Below, in pieces: positions 50,268-61,600 of a stretch of DNA of 64,000 bases. A program made the translations under genes and the position numbers. A model generated the notes under the pieces. It was not told where the DNA came from and made no database searches. It saw only the letters and a program-made list of their open reading frames with translations. The first letter of the stretch is position 1, and each line of letters starts with the position of its first letter. The DNA comes from Antrihabitans auranticaus (GTDB lineage: Bacteria > Actinomycetota > Actinomycetes > Mycobacteriales > Mycobacteriaceae). The stretch is taken from NCBI RefSeq assembly GCF_016481275.1, contig NZ_JAEMNW010000003.1, forward strand, positions 372,001 through 436,000, given 5' to 3'.

Positions 50268-53200
50268 GTGCCAGCTGACGTTTCTCGGTTCCGAATAGCA
50301 CGACTGATCGCGATTGTCGCGGGACTCCTCGGATTCCTCCTCGCCCTCGCGACGCCGCTGCTTCCTGTCGAGCAGGATTCGGCGAGCATCGATTGGCCGC
50401 AATCCGGCGTGGAAAGCGTTACCGCACCGCTTGTTTCCTACACCCCGCAGAGTCTCGACGCGACCGTGCCGTGCAGCGCGGCGACCGAACTGGGCGCCGA
50501 GGGCGGCGACCTCGTTTCGACGATCCCGCGCCAATCCGGCCGGGCCACCGACGTCGGCCTGGAAATAAAGGTCGGCAAGGGCGGCCCTGTCGAAGTTCGG
50601 CTGCGCAACATCCCGATGCTTTCGATCCCCCTGAGCGATCTGCAATGCGACGCGATCACGGTGTCGTCGACCGCGACCCGCACGATCGCCGACGCCGGGA
50701 GTACGCACCACAACGAGGTCGGCGGCGATGTCCGGCCGCAGGTGGTCGGGCTCTTCACCGACCTGAAGACCGCACCGGCGGGTCTGCACGTCCATATGGC
50801 TCTGGACTCGCGCTTCTCGTCGAGCCCCACGTTGCTGAAGCTGATCGTGATGATTCTCGCGATCATCTCGACGGTGGTTGCGCTGATCGCGCTGCACGTC
50901 CTGGACGGCACCGACGGCCGCAAGGCCCGGCGCTTCTTCCCGTCGTCGTGGTGGAAGGTGTCGATCGTCGACGGCGTCGTCATCGGCACGCTCGTTCTCT
51001 GGCACATCATCGGTGCCAACACGTCCGACGACGGCTATCTGCTCAACATGGCCAGGGTCTCCGACCATGCCGGCTACATGGCGAACTACTTCCGCTGGTT
51101 CGGCGTACCGGAAGCACCCTTCGGCTGGTACTACGACGTCCTCGCCGCGTTCGCGAAGGTCTCGACCGCGAGCCCGTGGATGCGCCTACCTGCTCTTATC
51201 GCCGGAATTCTGTGCTGGCTCCTGATCAGCCGCGAGGTACTCCCCCGGTTGGGCGTATTGGTCCGGCGACACAAGATCGCGCTGTGGACCGCCGGCCTGG
51301 TCTTCCTCGCCTTCTGGCTCCCCTACAACAACGGTCTGCGCCCGGAGCCGATCATCGCGCTCGGCGCACTGCTCACCTGGTGCTCGATCGAACGTGCGAT
51401 CGCGACGGGACGCCTGTTGCCCGCAGCCGTCGCCGTCCTCGTGGCGGCCTTCTCGCTCGCCGCAGGTCCGTCCGGCCTCATCTGCATCGCGGCGCTCATC
51501 GCGGGGTCGCGCCCGGTACTGCAGATCATCGTCAAGCGCGGCAAGGGCTGGGCCGGGTACACCAGCCTGCTCGCACCTGGCATGGCCGCGGGCACGCTGG
51601 TGCTCGTCGCCATGTTCGCCGACCAGACGCTGGCATCGGTCCGCGAATCGACGCGCGTCCGCACCTCGATCGGACCGAACGTCAAGTGGTTCGACGAGCA
51701 CTACCGCTGGGACTCGCTGCTCGCGATCTCGCCGGACGGGTCGCTGGCCAGGCGTTTCGGCATGTTCGTGATGTTGCTCTGCCTGATCGTCTGCGTGATG
51801 CAGGTCCTCCGGAAGGGTGGTCGCATCCAGGGCACCGCGCGTGGTCCGTCGGCTCGCGTCCTCGGCATCATCTTCGGCGCCCTGCTACTGATGATGTTCA
51901 CGCCGACCAAGTGGACCCATCACTTCGGCGTGTACGCGGGCCTGGCCGGATCACTCGCGGCGCTGGCCGCGGTGGCCGTCGGAGCCGAGAACATGCGCGG
52001 CGCACGAAACCGGACTTTGTTCGCGGCGGCCGTCACGTTCATCACAGCCCTCGCATTCACCAGTTCGAACGGCTGGTGGTACGTCTCGAGCTACGGCATC
52101 CCGTGGTGGGACAAGCCGCCCTCCATCGCAGGTAAGGGCTTTGCGACCCTGTTCCTCGGAGTGACCGTCCTACTACTGATCCTGGCGATCTGGTACCACT
52201 TCCGCGAACCGTATGTGAAGGCCGAGAACGGTCGGCTGCGACGGTTCACGCCGGCTCCGCTGACCATCGCGGCAGCATTCGTCGTGCTCTTCGAAGTTGC
52301 CTCGTTCGCGAAGGGTGCCCTGTCGCAATGGCCGTCGTACTCGTTGGCGAAGTCGAACATGGAATCCCTCGCCGGAAATCCGTGTGCGCTCGGTGACGAA
52401 GTCCTCGTCGAATCCGATCCGAACGCGTCGATGCTGAAGCCGCTGGTCGGGTCGGTTGCCGACGGTCTCGCGGCCGAGGACACCGGCTTCACGCCGAACG
52501 GCGTCGCCGAGGACCTCACCGCCGACGAAGAGGAATCCACCGTCGGCGCGGCGAACACGATCCGCACCGATACGAACAAGACCAGCGAAACGACGAGTTC
52601 GGGTACCGCGGGCGGATCCGAAGAGAATGCCGGCATCAACGGCAGCACCGTCTCGCTGCCGTTCGGACTGGATCCGAAGACCACGCCGGTCCTCGGCAGT
52701 TATCAAGACGGCGGCGAGCAGAAGCAGTCGAAGCTGACCTCCCAGTGGTATGGACTCGACAGGACCGCCAGCACAGCACCGCAGGACGAGAACAACGACA
52801 TCCTCGTCGTCACGGCCGCCGGTCGCATCCGGTCGATCGATTCCGACGGCATCGCAACCTATGGCCAAGATCTCGTCATCGAATACGGCAAGCGTGACGG
52901 CGACAACGTGACCCCGCTCGGTTCGGTGCTCCCCCTCGACATCGGACCTGCTCCGTCGTGGCGCAACATGCGCGTGCCGCTGCAGGACCTCCCGGCCGAC
53001 GCAAACGCGGTCCGCATCGTGGCAACGGACAACAACATCACCCAGAACCAGTGGCTCGCCGTCACACCGCCGCGGGTGCCGCAGTTGCAGACCCTCGACA
53101 CCGTCGTCGGGTCGTCGGATCCGGCGCTGCTCGACTGGTCGGTCGGCTTGGCGTTCCCCTGCCAGCGTCCGTTCGACCACCGCTACGGCGTCGCGGAAGT

Positions 53201-53468
53201 GCCGAAATACCGCATCCTGCCCGACCGCATCGGTGCCGATTCGACCAACAAGTGGCAGGACGACAACGGCGGTGGCCCGCTCGGGTGGACCGGCCTGCTG
53301 CTGCAGGCCGACACGGTCGCTACCTACCTGAAGGACGACTGGGATCGCGACTGGGGAGCATTGGAGAAACTCGAACCGTATGTCGAGTCGGCCGTGCCTG
53401 CCGAAGTCGAGGTGACCGAAAGCGTTCGATCCGGAATGTGGAACCCCGGACCGATCCGTGAGCGGTAG
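50268..53468 (+). CDS. emb: Arabinosyltransferase, Emb family (first copy)
   Basis: GT-C enzyme that extends arabinan with decaprenylphosphoryl-arabinose; target family of ethambutol. 1066 residues: one N-terminal helix, an extracytoplasmic beta domain, about a dozen helices, and a large C-terminal carbohydrate-binding domain. The catalytic loop ANTSDDGYLLNMARVSDHAG and YFRWFGVPEAPFGWYYD are conserved. The segment matching the resistance region reads ASPWMRLPAL. GTG 50268 is preferred to GTG 50244 because of the TACGAT box. Which of EmbA, EmbB or EmbC it equals cannot be settled by eye. A second copy follows after 78 bases. Confidence 0.93.
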   Translation: MPADVSRFRIARLIAIVAGLLGFLLALATPLLPVEQDSASIDWPQSGVESVTAPLVSYTPQSLDATVPCSAATELGAEGGDLVSTIPRQSGRATDVGLEIKVGKGGPVEVRLRNIPMLSIPLSDLQCDAITVSSTATRTIADAGSTHHNEVGGDVRPQVVGLFTDLKTAPAGLHVHMALDSRFSSSPTLLKLIVMILAIISTVVALIALHVLDGTDGRKARRFFPSSWWKVSIVDGVVIGTLVLWHIIGANTSDDGYLLNMARVSDHAGYMANYFRWFGVPEAPFGWYYDVLAAFAKVSTASPWMRLPALIAGILCWLLISREVLPRLGVLVRRHKIALWTAGLVFLAFWLPYNNGLRPEPIIALGALLTWCSIERAIATGRLLPAAVAVLVAAFSLAAGPSGLICIAALIAGSRPVLQIIVKRGKGWAGYTSLLAPGMAAGTLVLVAMFADQTLASVRESTRVRTSIGPNVKWFDEHYRWDSLLAISPDGSLARRFGMFVMLLCLIVCVMQVLRKGGRIQGTARGPSARVLGIIFGALLLMMFTPTKWTHHFGVYAGLAGSLAALAAVAVGAENMRGARNRTLFAAAVTFITALAFTSSNGWWYVSSYGIPWWDKPPSIAGKGFATLFLGVTVLLLILAIWYHFREPYVKAENGRLRRFTPAPLTIAAAFVVLFEVASFAKGALSQWPSYSLAKSNMESLAGNPCALGDEVLVESDPNASMLKPLVGSVADGLAAEDTGFTPNGVAEDLTADEEESTVGAANTIRTDTNKTSETTSSGTAGGSEENAGINGSTVSLPFGLDPKTTPVLGSYQDGGEQKQSKLTSQWYGLDRTASTAPQDENNDILVVTAAGRIRSIDSDGIATYGQDLVIEYGKRDGDNVTPLGSVLPLDIGPAPSWRNMRVPLQDLPADANAVRIVATDNNITQNQWLAVTPPRVPQLQTLDTVVGSSDPALLDWSVGLAFPCQRPFDHRYGVAEVPKYRILPDRIGADSTNKWQDDNGGGPLGWTGLLLQADTVATYLKDDWDRDWGALEKLEPYVESAVPAEVEVTESVRSGMWNPGPIRER

Positions 53469-53546
53469 CGACACGAGAGACGCACAACACACAGGCAGGG
53501 CGCATCAGGTCTGGCAGCACAGCTTTGCCGTATAGCATTCACAACC

Positions 53547-56500
53547 GTGCCCGACCTCGTTGAAGCCCCGGACGCCGTCCTGCCGCCACCTCCGCCCCCG
53601 GATAAGCGGCACAAGCGTGCCGGTGAAGATCTGCGCTCTACCCTGCGTAATCCACGCTGGATAGCGCTCATCGCGGGCACCCTCGGTGTCCTTTTCGCCA
53701 TCGCGACGCCGTTCCTGCCCGTGGTACAAACCACAGCTGTGGTCAACTGGCCACAGAACGGAATGCTGCAGAACATCGACGCGCCGTTGATGTCGCAGGC
53801 GCCGATCGACCTGCATGCGACGATCCCCTGCGCAACGGTCGACAAGTTGCCGCCGCGCGGCGGAATTCTGTTTGCAACGGCACCGCCGCAGGGCGAAGGT
53901 GCGCCGCTCGAAGCGATGATCATCCGCGTCTCCGAGACACGCGTCGAGGTGCTCGACAGAAACGTGGTCGTCGCAGCGGCCGACCGGGCGGACATGTCGA
54001 AATGCTCCGCGATCACGATCGACTCGGACATCAACCGGACGGCCGTCGATTTCACCGGCTTGACCTACCCGACCGGCGACCCCGTGCGGGGCGAGCTGGG
54101 CGGCGATCTGCGGCCACAGGTGGTCGGCGTGTTCAGCGACCTGAGCGGACCCAGCCCCGAAGGTCTGTCCGTACAGATCACCGTCGACACCCGGTTCTCG
54201 TCCAAACCGACTCTCCTCAAGCTCTTTTCCATGATCGCGGCCGTTCTGTGCACGATCGTCGCGCTCGTTGCGCTCGCCCTTTTGGACGGCAGCGACGGTC
54301 GCGGGCATCGCCGGTTCCTGCCGTCGCACTGGTTGCGTCCCACGCCGGTCGACGGGGTGATCATCGGGACGCTCGTGGTCTGGCACTTCATCGGAGCGAA
54401 CACCTCCGACGACGGCTACCTACTCAACATGGCGCGCGTCGCCGACCACGCCGGCTACATGGCGAACTACTTCCGCTGGTACGGCGTCCCCGAGGCACCG
54501 TTCGGCTGGTACTACGACGTCATCGAACTGTTTGCGCGGGTCTCCACCGCCAGCCCGTGGGTCAGGTTGCCGGCGCTGATCTGCGGAATCCTGTGCTGGA
54601 TCGTCATCAGCCGCGAGGTCGTGCCTCGTCTCGGCCGAGCGGTCCGCAACAACCGGATCGCGCTGTGGACCGGCGGCTTCGTCTTCCTCGCCTTCTGGAT
54701 GCCGTTCGACAACGGTCTGCGTTCGGAGCCGATCGTTGCGCTCGGCGCCCTGCTGACCTGGTGCTCGATCGAGCGCGCCATCGCTACGGGACGCTTGCTC
54801 CCGGCCGCGATCGCCTGTCTCGTCGGTGCCTTCACCCTCGCCGCCGCACCGACCGGCCTCATGTGTGTTGCCGCCCTGATCGCGGGCGTCCGGCCCCTGA
54901 CCCGAATCGTCGTCAAGCGCCACCGCGAGGTCGGCACGTTGCCGCTGCTGGCGCCGATTGGTGCGGCGGGAGCGCTCGTCCTGACCGTCGTCTACTCCGA
55001 CCAGACGTTCGCGGGCATTCAGGAAGCCAACCGTGTCCGTCAGCTCATCGGCCCGAACCTGCAGTGGTACAAGGACTTCCTGCGCTACTACTACCTGTTC
55101 GTCCAAACGGTCGACGGCTCGGTAGCCCGCCGGTTCGCCTTCCTCGTGATGGTGCTCTGCCTAGTCACGACGATGCTGATCCTGTTGCGTCGCAGGCATA
55201 TTCCGGGCGTGCCGAACGGTCCGGCATGGCGGCTCATGGGTGTCGTGTTCGGAACCATCTTCTTCATGATGTTCAACCCGACCAAGTGGACCCACCACTT
55301 CGGCGCCTACGCCGGCATCGCCGGTTCACTGGCGGCGTTGACGGCGGTCGCGGTGTCTGCGAGCGCACTACGTTCCCGGCGAAACCGGACGATATTCTCG
55401 GCTGCGCTGTTGTTCGTCCTCGCACTCGCGTTCTCGGGTTACAACGGCTACTGGTACGTCTCGAGTTACGGTGTGCCGTGGTTCGACAAGCGCGTCACGC
55501 TTGCCGGAACGCAGTCCAACACGGCCTTCCTGCTCCTGTTCGGTCTGGCCTTGCTCGTCGTCGGCTGGCACTATCTGCGCGAAGGCTATGCACAGCCGCA
55601 GGCTGACCCGAATACGAAGCGCGGCAGACGAATCCGCAAGTTTGCCGCGATACCGCTCACCGTCATCGCCGGCTTCATGGTGCTGTTCGAAGTCCTGTCA
55701 TTGGTCAAGGGTGCGGTGTCGCAATACCCCGCGTACTCGCTGGCGCGGTCGAACATCGAAGCGCTCACAGGGAAGACCTGCGGACTTGCAAACGACGTGC
55801 TCGTCGAAAACGACGTCAACGCCGGACGGCTCGAGCCGATCGTCGACCCGTCGGCGCCGCTGAAGAATCCCGCAGACCCGCTGGCCGGGTCCGATCCGGA
55901 CGGCTTTACGCCGGACGGCATCCCGTCCGACCTGTCCGCCGACGCGGTCGAAGTGAAACCCGGCCAGGGCAACACCGACACGCAGACGGTCGGTCCCGCC
56001 TTCGAGACGGGCGAGAGCGCAGGCACCGGCGGCGGCATCGGTGAGCGCGGCGCCAATGGCAGCAACGCGAAACTGCCGTTCGGCCTCGATCCGAAGACCA
56101 CCCCGGTCCTCGGCAGCTACCAGCCCGGCAGCCAGGGGCAGGCCAGCGTCAAGTCGAGCTGGTACGCCTTGCCACCGCGCAGCGACGACTCGCCGCTGAT
56201 CGTGGTCACCGCCGCCGGCCGCATCTGGTCGGTCGACGACGTGGGTGACTTCAACTACGGCCAGTCGCTCCTGCTCGAGTACGGCAAGCGTCAGCCCGAC
56301 GGCACGGTCGTCGCGCAGGGCACCTTCCTGCCGCGCGACATCGGTCCGGCGCCGTCGTGGCGCAACTTGCGAATCCCGTTCAGCGCGCTACCGGGCGACG
56401 CCGACGCGGTTCGGATCGTCGCGAACGACCCGAACCTCACCGGTGAGCAGTGGCTCGCGTTCACTCCGCCTCGGGTTCCGGTGGTCGAGACGCTGAACAA

Positions 56501-56894
56501 GGCAATCGGAACCGAGCAGCCGGTGCTTCTCGACTGGGCCGTCGGCTTGCAGTTCCCCTGCCAGCAGCCGTTCCTGCACCGCTACGGTGTTGCAGACGTC
56601 CCGAACTACCGGATCCTGCCCGACCGTCCACTTGCCGTCAGCTCGACCGACACCTGGCAGTCGGCCGAAAACGGCGGACCGCTCGGCTTCTCCGAGATGC
56701 TCGCCGAAGCGGTCACCGTCCCGACTTACCTGAAGGACGACTGGGCACGCGACTGGGGCTCACTCGAGCGCTACGACCAGTACTTCGCAAATGCGGTGCC
56801 TGCCGAGCTCCAAACCGGTGAAGCCGTCAGGTGGGGCTGGTGGACGCCCGGAAAGTTGCGCGTCTACTGCCCGCCCCACTGCGAAGCCGAGTAG
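53547..56894 (+). CDS. emb: Arabinosyltransferase, Emb family (second copy)
   Basis: A 1115-residue paralogue of the preceding gene with a Pro-rich, charged N-terminal tail (APDAVLPPPPPPDKRHKR). The DD-containing loop ANTSDDGYLLNMARVADHAG and YFRWYGVPEAPFGWYYD are present. The segment matching the ethambutol region reads ASPWVRLPAL, with Val where the first copy has Met. The C-terminal domain includes LPFGLDPKTTPVLGSYQ, shared with copy one. GTG 53547 has TAGCAT 8 bases upstream, so it is probably leaderless with its own promoter. A strong terminator follows. Confidence 0.93.
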   Translation: MPDLVEAPDAVLPPPPPPDKRHKRAGEDLRSTLRNPRWIALIAGTLGVLFAIATPFLPVVQTTAVVNWPQNGMLQNIDAPLMSQAPIDLHATIPCATVDKLPPRGGILFATAPPQGEGAPLEAMIIRVSETRVEVLDRNVVVAAADRADMSKCSAITIDSDINRTAVDFTGLTYPTGDPVRGELGGDLRPQVVGVFSDLSGPSPEGLSVQITVDTRFSSKPTLLKLFSMIAAVLCTIVALVALALLDGSDGRGHRRFLPSHWLRPTPVDGVIIGTLVVWHFIGANTSDDGYLLNMARVADHAGYMANYFRWYGVPEAPFGWYYDVIELFARVSTASPWVRLPALICGILCWIVISREVVPRLGRAVRNNRIALWTGGFVFLAFWMPFDNGLRSEPIVALGALLTWCSIERAIATGRLLPAAIACLVGAFTLAAAPTGLMCVAALIAGVRPLTRIVVKRHREVGTLPLLAPIGAAGALVLTVVYSDQTFAGIQEANRVRQLIGPNLQWYKDFLRYYYLFVQTVDGSVARRFAFLVMVLCLVTTMLILLRRRHIPGVPNGPAWRLMGVVFGTIFFMMFNPTKWTHHFGAYAGIAGSLAALTAVAVSASALRSRRNRTIFSAALLFVLALAFSGYNGYWYVSSYGVPWFDKRVTLAGTQSNTAFLLLFGLALLVVGWHYLREGYAQPQADPNTKRGRRIRKFAAIPLTVIAGFMVLFEVLSLVKGAVSQYPAYSLARSNIEALTGKTCGLANDVLVENDVNAGRLEPIVDPSAPLKNPADPLAGSDPDGFTPDGIPSDLSADAVEVKPGQGNTDTQTVGPAFETGESAGTGGGIGERGANGSNAKLPFGLDPKTTPVLGSYQPGSQGQASVKSSWYALPPRSDDSPLIVVTAAGRIWSVDDVGDFNYGQSLLLEYGKRQPDGTVVAQGTFLPRDIGPAPSWRNLRIPFSALPGDADAVRIVANDPNLTGEQWLAFTPPRVPVVETLNKAIGTEQPVLLDWAVGLQFPCQQPFLHRYGVADVPNYRILPDRPLAVSSTDTWQSAENGGPLGFSEMLAEAVTVPTYLKDDWARDWGSLERYDQYFANAVPAELQTGEAVRWGWWTPGKLRVYCPPHCEAE

Positions 56895-56907
56895 ACCCGA
56901 AACAAGG

Positions 56908-56943
56908 CACCCGCCCTGCGCACGCAGGGCGGGTGTTTTGTTT
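56908..56943 (+). terminator. Intrinsic terminator after the emb genes
   Basis: CACCCGCCCTGCG (56908-56920) and CGCAGGGCGGGTG (56923-56935) are perfect inverted copies, followed by TTTTGTTT. It lies 13 bases after the stop of the second emb gene. Confidence 0.95.
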
Positions 56944-56965
56944 GTGGGACCGGGCTCGATGCCGA

Positions 56966-57032
56966 TTTGCTCGCCTCTGTTTTGCTCGCCTCTTTGCGCC
57001 CCGCTCACGTTATTGCGCGAGCGCGGCGCAAA
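56966..57032. repeat. Direct repeat and hairpin between emb and accD4
   Basis: TTTGCTCGCCTCT occurs at 56966-56978 and 56981-56993. TTTGCGCC (56993-57000) then pairs with GGCGCAAA (57025-57032), with an inner CGCTC/GAGCG pair. It lies about 39 bases beyond the accD4 stop and could be the accD4 transcript end, though no T-tract follows on that strand. Confidence 0.4.
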
Positions 57033-57070
57033 ACCCCGAGCGCCGTGTTGCAACCGAGGCGCAAGTGCAC

Positions 57071-58615
57071 CTAGATCGGGATCAGGTGATGCTTCCGGGT
57101 CACGCGGAGGACTTTCTTGTCCCGCAGAAGGTGCAGGGCTTTGCGCAGTTCAAGGCGGGTTGCGGACGGCTCGATGACCGCGTCGATATAGCCACGCTCG
57201 GCCGCGACCCAGGGTGAGGGGACGGTGGCGTTGTACTGGTCGATCAGGTACTTGCGCACCGCCGGACCGTTCTCGCCCGCGTCTTCGACGGCCTTGCGGA
57301 ACAGAATGCTGACCGCACTCTCGGCGCCCATCACGGCAATGCGGGCGGTGGGCCAGGCGAGGTTGATGTCGGCGCCCAGCTGCTTGCAGCCCATGACCGC
57401 GTACGCGCCGCCGTAGGCCTTACGGACGATCACGGTGACGACGGGAACCGTCGCCTCGACGACCGCGAAGAAGAAGCGGCCACCGCGTCGAATGACGCCG
57501 ATCTTCTCCTCTTCGACACCCGGCAACACACCCGGCGTGTCGACGACGAAGACCAGCGGAATCTCGAAGGCGTTGCAGATGCGGATGAAGCGCGACGCCT
57601 TGTCGGAGCAACGCGCATCGATCGCACCGCTCAGGACGAGCGGCTGGTTGGCGACCACGCCGACCGTCCGGCCGTCGACCCGGGCAAAGCCGGTGATGAT
57701 GTTCTGCGCGTACTGCGAGGCAATCTCGTGGAAGTCGCCGTCGTCGAAGATCCGCAGCAGGAGGTCGTGCATGTCGTAGCCGGCGTTGTCGGCGTCCGGA
57801 ATGAACGAGTCCAGCTCGAGGTCGCTCGCGGTCACCTCGGGTTCGAGACCCGGGTTCACGACAGGCGCCACTTCCTGGCAGCTCGACGGCAGGAAGCTCA
57901 GGTGATTGCGGACCCACGCAAAGGCGGCTGCCTCGTCGTCGGCGACGTGCTGCAGGTTGCCGTACTGCGCCTGGTTGGTTGCGCTGCCGAGTTCTTCGAG
58001 CGTCACATCTTCGCCCATGACGTCCGCGATCACCTGCGGACCCGTCACGAACATATACGAATCTTTGGTTGCCACAAGGGTTTCGGTCCCGGTGACGGGT
58101 GCATAGACCGCGCCACCCGCGCACTTGCCGAGGATCATCGACACCTGCGGGACCACTCCGAGCAGCGGCTCGTGGCGGCGACTCATCTCCGCATACCACG
58201 CCAGCGAGGTGACGGCGTCCTGAATACGGGCGCCGCCCGAGTCGTTGATGCCGACGATCGGAATGCCGACCTTCGCGGCGAAGTCGAGCAGGGCTGCGAC
58301 CTTGCGGCCGAACATCTCGCCGACCGAGCCGCCGTGCACGGTCTGATCGTGCGAGAACACTGCGACGGGACGCCCGCCGACGGTGCCGTGGCCCGTCACA
58401 ACTCCGTCGCCGTACAACGCCTTCGGGTCGCTGGACAGCCGAACCAGTGCGCCTACCTCGATGAAGCTGCCCGGATCTAGCAGCATGTGAATGCGCTCGC
58501 GCGCACTCGGAATGCCCTTCTTCGCGCGCTTGGCGATCGCTGCGTCACCGCCCGGCTCCTGCGACAGCGCCATCCGCCTGCGCAATTCCGCAAGCTTCTC
58601 CGCCGTCGTCGTCAT
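57071..58615 (-). CDS. accD4: Acyl-CoA carboxylase beta subunit AccD4
   Basis: Carboxyltransferase subunit that, with AccA3 and AccD5, makes the carboxylated long acyl chain condensed by Pks13. 514 residues, crotonase-like carboxyltransferase fold: [16 protein letters not shown] and [14 protein letters not shown] form the N-terminal oxyanion region, and [35 protein letters not shown] the C-terminal one. GAGGAG precedes ATG. It lies 34 bases downstream of pks13, as in other mycolata, in one operon with fadD32. Confidence 0.95.
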   Translation of the reverse strand: MTTTAEKLAELRRRMALSQEPGGDAAIAKRAKKGIPSARERIHMLLDPGSFIEVGALVRLSSDPKALYGDGVVTGHGTVGGRPVAVFSHDQTVHGGSVGEMFGRKVAALLDFAAKVGIPIVGINDSGGARIQDAVTSLAWYAEMSRRHEPLLGVVPQVSMILGKCAGGAVYAPVTGTETLVATKDSYMFVTGPQVIADVMGEDVTLEELGSATNQAQYGNLQHVADDEAAAFAWVRNHLSFLPSSCQEVAPVVNPGLEPEVTASDLELDSFIPDADNAGYDMHDLLLRIFDDGDFHEIASQYAQNIITGFARVDGRTVGVVANQPLVLSGAIDARCSDKASRFIRICNAFEIPLVFVVDTPGVLPGVEEEKIGVIRRGGRFFFAVVEATVPVVTVIVRKAYGGAYAVMGCKQLGADINLAWPTARIAVMGAESAVSILFRKAVEDAGENGPAVRKYLIDQYNATVPSPWVAAERGYIDAVIEPSATRLELRKALHLLRDKKVLRVTRKHHLIPI

Positions 58616-58649
58616 GCAGACTCCTCGCTTCGCCGCTTACTTTGCTCGC

Positions 58650-61600
58650 TCATGCCATTGCCTTCAGTTTGGCCGTCAAGTCGGCCCCGATCTTCGCGAC
58701 ATACGGTTCATCGATGATCTGCAGGTGATCGCCACCGACGTGGATGACCTCGAGATTCGGAACGTATTCGCCCCAGCCACCTTCCGGCGCGCGGTGCTTG
58801 TACACCGGCTCGAGTTCGATCATGCCGTCGTGGTAGCGATCGGCCAGATAGAGCACGACGTCACCCTCGTACTCCGAGGCCTCGGCGTTGGCGAGCGCAC
58901 GACCGTCGATCCAGGAGGTCCGCTGGTGCTCGATGATGCCGCCGGGGATCTTGGCGCCGCTGACCTTGACCAGATCCATGATGATCTGGATCTGCTCTTC
59001 TTCGGTGGCGTCCTTGAGTTGCTCGACCGGTAGTGGTGCGTCGACGCCGTAGGTCTTCTTGGCGAACGCCGCGTACCGCTCGATCCGGGCCTGAGCTTCC
59101 TCGGGCCCTTCCTTTGGCCGCTCGAGTGGGAGCGCGAGGTCGATCATGCCGACCAGTCGCACGTCGGCACCCTCGGCGCGCAGCTGCTTGGCGACCGCGA
59201 ACGCGAGGACCGCACCCAGCGACCAGCCGTACAGCACGTACGGACCGTCACCCTGAATCTTGCGCAGCTCCGGGATGTATTGCGCCGCACGCTCGTCGAT
59301 CTGTCCTTCGACGCGTTCGATACCGAACACCGGGGTGTCGGCTGGGATGCGCCTGATCAGCGGCTCGTAGGCCATCGTCGAGCCACCCGACGGGTGGAAC
59401 ACGAAGACCGGGATCGCTGTCGAGCCCTCGGGACGCGGTCGCAGAACGCGTACGAACCCGTCGAGCGATCCGCCCTCGAGGTGCTCACGGACAACGTTCG
59501 CCAACTCCTCGATCGTTTCGCAATCGAGGACGTCGTCGACCGTGATCTCGCCCTTGGCGCGCTCGGTGAGGCGTGCCGCCAATTTCTCGGCGACCTCCTC
59601 TTCGAGCACAGGCAGCACGTTGAAGATGCCCTTCGGAGACTGCCCGGTGATCGTCGTCCAGGCCGCGTACGTCAACCGCTCGGGGTTGTCGCGCGGCGGA
59701 ACGTCGGAGCCCGCGGCCTCGGCGAAAGCCTGCTGGTCGCCGAGCACAGGCGCGGCAGGCTCAGCGACCGGCCCATCGGCAAGCACCGGTTCATGGACAG
59801 CGGCTTCCTCGACGATCGCCTCGGCTTCGGCAACCACGGTGGTGTCTTCGACAGCAGTCGGTGCCTCTGCGTCGCCCTCACCGGCGGCGCGCTCGGCCTC
59901 TTGCTGCTCGGCAAGCGCTTCGACCTCGTCGCGGTGCTCGACGGCGTATTGCAGGAACTTCGCGACGTCGATGACGCTCGCGTCCTTCACCGCCTGCAGT
60001 TGCACTGTTGGAATGTCGAATTCGTACTCGACACGGTTCTTGATCCGCATACCCATCAGCGAGTCGAGACCGAGTTCGATCAGCGGAATCTCGAGCGGCA
60101 GATCTTCCTGGGCGTAACCCATGGAGTCCGCGATGATGTAGGACAGCCGATCTTCGAGCGTCTGAGTGCCGTTCGGGTCCCATTTGTCGCCGAAGGATTC
60201 GACGATTTCCGGAAGATGCGGACCGACCGTCTCGTCGACCACGACCTCGGGCACAGGAGTCGGAACGAGCTCCGGCAGTGCGGCGCCCGAGACGACGACC
60301 GCGTCGAAGAGGAGCCGGAACTGCGCGCCCTCCTTCGCGTGGACCTGCACGGATGCACCGCCCAGATGCGGGCTGAGCGTCGTGGTCAAAGTCCCCGACG
60401 TTGCGGCGCCGCCATGAGCGACAGACGCCGCGACAGACGAATCTGCGAGAACCTGCGCTGCGGCCGCGGCGACGAGCGCGTTCAGATCCGGAGCAGCACT
60501 CGCCTGGACCTCCCACACGTGCTTGCCGTCGGGCAGCGCAACGTGGGCACCGGGAATACGGGTATTACCTGCCGAGTCGATGCGGGCATCGATCCAGTGC
60601 GGCTTCCGCAGAAACGCGGTCCGCGGAATCTCCGCGTAGCCGCCGGGTTCGAACAGCGACGCGATGTCGACCTTGTGGCCGTGCACGTACAGCTGCGCGA
60701 GCGCGGTGAGGACGCCGAGTTCTTCGTCTTCCTTGCGCTTCAGCGTCGGGATGAGGGCAGCATCGTGCAGACCGGCGGCGAAAGTCGTTGCCGCAACCTG
60801 CATCAACGCGACCGGGTTGGGCGCGAGCTCGATGAACGTCGTGTGGCCGGTTTCGACTGCCTTCTTGATCGCGTTCGTGAAGTACACGCTGTGCCGCATG
60901 TTCTTCACCCAGTAATCGACGTCGTGGATCGGCGCATGACCGGCCCGGTAGTACTCCTCCTTGTCGACCGTGGAGTACAGGCCGTGTTGCAGTTTCTTCG
61001 GCTCGATACCGGCCAGTTCCGCGGCCAGCTCGCCGAGCAGCGGATCCATCTGCGACGTGTGGCCCGCGCCCTTGGTCTGAAGTACGCGGGCAATCTTGCC
61101 CTCCGCCTCGGCCCGCGCGACGATCGCGTTGACCTCTGGCTCGGGTCCGCCGATGACCGTGAGGTTCGGCGCCGCGTATACGGCTTCCTCGAGGTTCGGG
61201 TAGTCGACGAGGACGCCCTTGATGTCCTCGGAGCTGTACTCGACGAGCGCCATCAGGCGGATCGAGTCGCCCGACAGCATGGACTCGCCCTCGCCCATCA
61301 GGCGCGAACGCGAGCAGATGACCCGCACCGCGTCTTCGAGCGGCAGACCACCCGAAATAAAGGCTCCCGCAACCTCACCCATCGAATGACCGACGACCGC
61401 GGACGGCTCGGCACCGTGGTGGCGCAGCAACGCGTTCAGGCCGATCTGGATCGCGAAGATGCCGACCTGCGACGTGCCGACGTCGTAGTCCTGCGCGTCG
61501 TCGAGGATCATTTCCTTGATCGAGTAGCCGGCCTCGTCGAGGATCAGCTCGTCGACGTTGTCGATCGCGTCGGCAAATACCTTGTTGTTCTCGTACAGCT

